Made by a program: the position numbers and the translations under genes. This document shows positions 60,728 to 64,000 of a stretch of DNA of 64,000 bases, piece after piece (position 1 is the stretch's first letter; every line of letters starts with the position of its first letter). The stretch is from Streptomyces eurythermus (GTDB lineage: Bacteria > Actinomycetota > Actinomycetes > Streptomycetales > Streptomycetaceae). The stretch lies in contig NZ_BMSK01000011.1 of assembly GCF_014649115.1 (NCBI RefSeq), forward strand, positions 1-64,000, in the 5' to 3' direction. The notes below the pieces were generated by a model. The model ran no database searches. It saw only the letters and a list, made by a program, of their open reading frames with translations, and had not been told where the DNA came from.

Positions 60728-61924
60728 ATGGACCCCGGCACCCTGCTGGCCCGGATCACCGACTACGCGAGCCGCCCCGACCCCTATCCGCTGTACGCGG
60801 AACTGCGGGCGGCGGGGCCGGTGGTGCGGCAGGAGGACGGCACCTTCCTGGTGGGCGGCTACCACCAGATCGCCGCGCTGCTGCACGACCCCCGGATGAG
60901 CGCCGACGAGCGGTCCCGCACCGCGCCGGCACCGTACGAGGGGACGCGGGACGCGTCGTTCCTGCGCCTCGACGACCCCGAGCACCACCGGCTGCGCACC
61001 CTGGCCATGCGGCCGTTCGGGCCGCCGCACAGCCCGCACCGGGTCGACGCCATGCGCGGGGAGATCGCCCGGATCACCGAGGAGTTGCTCGCGGACCTCC
61101 CGGCGGACCGGCCGGTCGACATCGTGGACGACTTCGCCTACCCGCTGCCCGTCATCGTGATCTGCCGGCTGCTCGGCGTGCCGCGCGAGGACGAGCCGCG
61201 GTTCCGCGCCTGGTCCGACGCGCTGGTGGCAACGGCCGACATCCGGCCGGGCGAGGACACCACCGAGGTGGAGCGGGCCGGCGACCGGGCCGGCGCCGAA
61301 CTGCGGGAGTACCTGCTGGACCTCGCCGAGCGGCGGCGCGGCCGGCCCGCGGACGACATGCTCTCCGCCTTCGTCAACGAACCCGACCCGTCGCTGCGGC
61401 TCAGCCCGCAGGAACTCGCGGTGACCGCCGCGCTGTTGCTCATCGCCGGGCACGAGACCACGGTGAACCTGATCACCAACGGGGTGCTGACCCTGCTGCG
61501 CGGCCCGGAGCACCTTCAGCGGCTGCGCCGGGAGCCGGGCCTGCTGCCGCTCGCGGTGGAGGAGCTGCTGCGCTACGAGCCGCCGGTCCATCTGCGCGAG
61601 CGGGTGCCCCTGGTGGACATCGAGGTGGCCGGCACCACGATCCCCGCGGGCACCTCCGTGATGCTGGCGCTGGCCTCCGGCAACCGCGACCCGCTGCGCT
61701 TTCCCGAGCCGGACCGGTTCGTGCCCGACCGTCCGGACAACGAGCACCTGGGCTTCGGCAGCGGCATCCACCTGTGCTACGGCGCACCGCTGGCCCGTAT
61801 CGAGGCCCAGACCGCGCTGGGCGCGCTGCTGCCCCGGCTGGAGGGGGCAGAGCCGGCCGAGGACCCGCCGTACCGGCAGAACGCCATGCTGCGCGGCCCC
61901 CGCCATCTGCGCGTCCGGATGTGA
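60728..61924 (+). CDS. Cytochrome P450
   Basis: This 398-residue soluble bacterial monooxygenase (CYP) has all landmarks: oxygen-binding I-helix AGHETTVNLI, ExxR in EELLRYEPP, and the heme loop FGSGIHLCYGAPLAR with the Cys ligand. It receives electrons from the adjacent ferredoxin and reductase. The ATG at 60728 follows GAGGAG and lies 31 bases after the reductase stop. The cassette (TetR, amidohydrolase, ferredoxin, reductase, P450) looks like an inducible oxidation and cleavage unit for a small organic compound; substrate unknown. Confidence 0.95.
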   Translation: MDPGTLLARITDYASRPDPYPLYAELRAAGPVVRQEDGTFLVGGYHQIAALLHDPRMSADERSRTAPAPYEGTRDASFLRLDDPEHHRLRTLAMRPFGPPHSPHRVDAMRGEIARITEELLADLPADRPVDIVDDFAYPLPVIVICRLLGVPREDEPRFRAWSDALVATADIRPGEDTTEVERAGDRAGAELREYLLDLAERRRGRPADDMLSAFVNEPDPSLRLSPQELAVTAALLLIAGHETTVNLITNGVLTLLRGPEHLQRLRREPGLLPLAVEELLRYEPPVHLRERVPLVDIEVAGTTIPAGTSVMLALASGNRDPLRFPEPDRFVPDRPDNEHLGFGSGIHLCYGAPLARIEAQTALGALLPRLEGAEPAEDPPYRQNAMLRGPRHLRVRM

Positions 61925-61937
61925 ACCGGCGCGGCGC

Positions 61938-62492
61938 CTACGACGCGGGACGGCGCACGAGGCCGGCGTGGCGGTCCGGGTTCACCACTGTGGACAGGCC
62001 GTTGAGCAGCAGACGGGTGCCGCCGCGCAGATGGGCGGCGTCCTGCTCGCCGTCGCCGGTGGGCACGAGCCAGGTGTACTGCTCGGTCCAGGTCAGACGG
62101 CAGCCGGCGGGATCGTCGGAGAGTTCGACGGTGACGAGGGAGATCCAGCGGCGGGCGCCGTCGACCTCGGCCTCGTAGACGTACACGATGCGGGTGTCCG
62201 GGACGATGTCCAGGAAGCGGGAGCGGTAGGCGAGGCGTTCCTCGGTGTCACCGGCGACGAAGACATTGCCGGCGCTCTCGCCGCCGCCGACCCGGAAGTC
62301 CAGGTCGTGTACGGCGGTGCCCGAGGGGCCGGGGAGCCGGAACCAGCGGCGGCGCAGGGAGGGTTCGGCGAAGCCGCGGAAGACCTCGGCGCGGGGCACC
62401 GTGAAGTCCTTGTCGACGGAGAACGTGCCGTGCCGCGCGGGGAGCGCCGGGGGCCCGTCCGTCCCGGCCCGGGCGAGGTTGCCTGCGTCCAT
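61938..62492 (-). CDS. SRPBCC-domain protein, AHSA1-like
   Basis: This 184-residue protein has the START/Bet v1-type fold: FSVDKDFTVPRAEVFRGFAE, RRRWFRLPGP, FRVGGGESAGN, TRIVYVYEAEV and LTWTEQYTWLV. AHSA1-like domains bind hydrophobic ligands or act with ArsR regulators; none is next to it. It ends 13 bases from the end of the convergent P450 gene. The start at 62492 adds a short disordered lead. Confidence 0.85.
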   Translation of the reverse strand: MDAGNLARAGTDGPPALPARHGTFSVDKDFTVPRAEVFRGFAEPSLRRRWFRLPGPSGTAVHDLDFRVGGGESAGNVFVAGDTEERLAYRSRFLDIVPDTRIVYVYEAEVDGARRWISLVTVELSDDPAGCRLTWTEQYTWLVPTGDGEQDAAHLRGGTRLLLNGLSTVVNPDRHAGLVRRPAS

Positions 62493-62568
62493 GGGCCCAA
62501 CCTAACACCCCGGAAAGGCGGTTGAGGGCTCCGCTCGGCGTGCCCGGGCCGGTGGCCGACGGCTCGGC

Positions 62569-63378
62569 TCAGCGTGCCCGGCCCGTCGCGCGGCCGGTCA
62601 GCAGGTCGCGCAGGTCGCGGGCGTTGCGGCGGCTGACGGCGAGCGTCCGGTCACCGATCCGGACCGTCAGATTGCCGCCCTCCACCCGCAGTTCCTCGAT
62701 CCGGCCGAGGGCGACCAGCCGGCTGCGGTGGATCCGTACGAAGCCGTGCGCGCGCCACTGTTCCTCCAGGGTGGACAGCGGGATCCGCACCAGATGGCTG
62801 CCCTCGCCGGTGTGCAGCCGCGCGTAGTCGCCCTGCGCCTCGACATGGGTGATGTCGGCGAGGGGCACGAACCGGGTCACCCCGCCGAGTTCCACGGGTA
62901 CGTGGCCGCCGGTGCCGGGCACGGTGGGCGCGGGCGCCGGGGGTCCGGCGGGGCGGGGGCCCTGACCGGCCCGGACCAGTTCGGCGACGCGCCGCACGGC
63001 CTCGGCGAAGCGCTCCTTGCGCAGCGGTTTGAGCAGGTAGTCCACCGCCTTGAGGTCGAAGGCGCGCACGGCGAAGTCCTCGTAAGCGGTGACGAAGACG
63101 ATCAGCGGTGGTGCGGTGGACCCGCCGAGGGTGCGGGCCAGTTCGAGGCCGCTCAGGCCGGGCATGCCGATGTCGAGGAAGACGACGTCGAAGCCCTCGG
63201 GGCCGTCCGGGTCCCGGGTGAGGGCGTCGTCCAGCCGGCGCAGCGCCTCGGTGGCGTCCCGCGCGGGCACGGCCGTGCCGACCCGGGGGTCCTCGCCCAG
63301 CAGGTACAGCAGTTCGTCGAGCGCGGGTCGTTCGTCGTCCACGGCCAGGACGCGCAAGGGCGCGTCGCTCACCCCCAT
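62569..63378 (-). CDS. LytTR-family response regulator
   Basis: This 269-residue regulator has an N-terminal receiver domain (acid pocket AVDDERPALDE, phospho-acceptor Asp69 in VVFLDIGMPG, Thr in FVTAYED, Lys in YLLKPL). An Ala/Pro linker leads to a C-terminal LytTR DNA-binding domain (THVEAQGDYARLHT, FVRIHRSRLVALGRIEEL). The cognate membrane sensor kinase is not in this window. Start ATG 63378 with GAGGAG upstream; a GTG at 63372 is possible. Confidence 0.92.
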   Translation of the reverse strand: MGVSDAPLRVLAVDDERPALDELLYLLGEDPRVGTAVPARDATEALRRLDDALTRDPDGPEGFDVVFLDIGMPGLSGLELARTLGGSTAPPLIVFVTAYEDFAVRAFDLKAVDYLLKPLRKERFAEAVRRVAELVRAGQGPRPAGPPAPAPTVPGTGGHVPVELGGVTRFVPLADITHVEAQGDYARLHTGEGSHLVRIPLSTLEEQWRAHGFVRIHRSRLVALGRIEELRVEGGNLTVRIGDRTLAVSRRNARDLRDLLTGRATGRAR

Positions 63379-63494
63379 GTGCGCACAGCTCCTCTCGTCC
63401 TCGACCGGTCCCCCATGGTGGACCGGCCGGTCACCGGCGTCGAGATCGCGGACGGCGGTGTGTCCGGGCCGTAATGCCCGCGGGGCGCCCATCG

Positions 63495-64000
63495 TCACTT
63501 GAGGCCGCTGAGCATGACGCCGCGGATGTAGTGCTTCTGCAGCAGCAGGAACAGCACCAGCACCGGCAGGACGCTCAGCACGAGTCCGGCCATGACGACG
63601 GGCATCGTACGGGCCGGGTCGACGTGGTCGCGCAGCAGCTGGACGCCGACCGGCAGGGTCATCAGGTCCGGGTTGGCGGTGGAGACGAGCAGCGCCCAGA
63701 TGTACTCGTTCCAGGCGTCGACGAAGGTCAGCAGCCCGAGGGTGACCAGGACCGGCTTGGTCTGCGGGACCACGATCCGCCACCACACCGTGAACTCGCC
63801 GGCCCCGTCGATGCGGGCGGCCTCCAGGACCTCGTCGGGCAGGGACAGCATGAACTGGCGGGTCAGGAAGATCCCGAAGCCGTTGACCAGGAACGGCACG
63901 GCGAGGGCCGCGATGCTGACGGTCAGGCCCGCGCCGCCGCGCCCGAGCAGGTCGTTGCCGCCCGCCAGCGGCCAGTGCACCAGGATCAGGAAGCGCGGAA
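63495..64000 (-). CDS. Sugar ABC transporter permease, MalG type (5' end cut by window)
   Basis: The frame stays open to the window edge and encodes the last 168 or so residues of a CUT1 permease. The EAA loop EVLEAARIDGAGEFTVWWRI and the C-terminal LQKHYIRGVMLSGLK are typical. The rest of the gene, partner permease and binding protein should lie beyond 64000. It is distinct from the permease at 6736-7638. Confidence 0.92.
   Translation of the reverse strand, partial: PRFLILVHWPLAGGNDLLGRGGAGLTVSIAALAVPFLVNGFGIFLTRQFMLSLPDEVLEAARIDGAGEFTVWWRIVVPQTKPVLVTLGLLTFVDAWNEYIWALLVSTANPDLMTLPVGVQLLRDHVDPARTMPVVMAGLVLSVLPVLVLFLLLQKHYIRGVMLSGLK

Noticed and set aside
1..64000. tRNA or rRNA genes
   Set aside because: Looked for T-loop GTTCRANNC with paired stems and for rRNA landmarks; none recognised by eye. 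A covariance-model scan would settle it.

Overview
The window is high-GC actinobacterial DNA. Third codon positions are almost always G or C, GTG starts and 4-base GTGA/ATGA overlaps are common, and Tat signals and secreted polysaccharide-degrading enzymes occur. Together with the protein families present this points to Streptomyces or a close relative. All calls come from reading the sequence. No database search was run, so family names rest on recognised motifs.

Layout. (1) 173-12740: a glycan-foraging locus. A reverse-strand operon encodes a sugar-binding lipoprotein, two ABC permeases, a GH5-type enzyme, a Tat-exported GH85 endo-beta-N-acetylglucosaminidase and a GH38 alpha-mannosidase, and ends in a strong hairpin. 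A divergent LacI-type regulator with two operator-like sites controls it, followed by an amidase. The enzyme set fits trimming of high-mannose N-glycans. A GH92 mannosidase (17337-19658) and a GH33 sialidase (52365-55730) are further glycan enzymes. (2) 13016-26243: a small peptide gene, a degenerate HD-domain protein, an atypical SDR with a zinc ribbon, a WS/DGAT acyltransferase, GH92, an FhuF-like protein, an EamA-type transporter, an Rpf/LysM/M23 cell-wall enzyme, gnd, a proline-rich mini-protein, a LysR remnant and panD. (3) 26428-31857: a secreted lamin-tail protein, an alpha/beta hydrolase, an M19 dipeptidase-like protein and a small membrane protein. (4) 32341-38779: an ABC exporter behind a tiny leader ORF, then the most unusual block: an intracellular subtilisin, a coupled mini-protein resembling a subtilisin propeptide, and, converging on them, a trypsin-like protease fused to an endonuclease I domain. 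(5) 38963-55730: a small secreted protein, a 3232-residue RHS/YD polymorphic toxin with pretoxin Hint domain and adjacent immunity gene, and on the other strand a secreted beta-propeller lectin-like protein and the sialidase. (6) 55805-64000: a small protein, a cold-shock protein, a TetR gene behind a perfect 44-bp palindrome, a cassette of amidohydrolase, 3Fe-4S ferredoxin, ferredoxin reductase and P450, an SRPBCC protein, a LytTR response regulator and a sugar permease cut by the window edge.

The best candidate for an undescribed system is the protease/protease-nuclease block at 34730-38779. Other leads are the RHS toxin pair, the 57-residue peptide gene at 13016-13189, the 44-bp palindrome upstream of the TetR gene, and a 27-bp minisatellite inside the GH85 gene. 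No tRNA, rRNA, CRISPR array, insertion sequence or replication origin was recognised.
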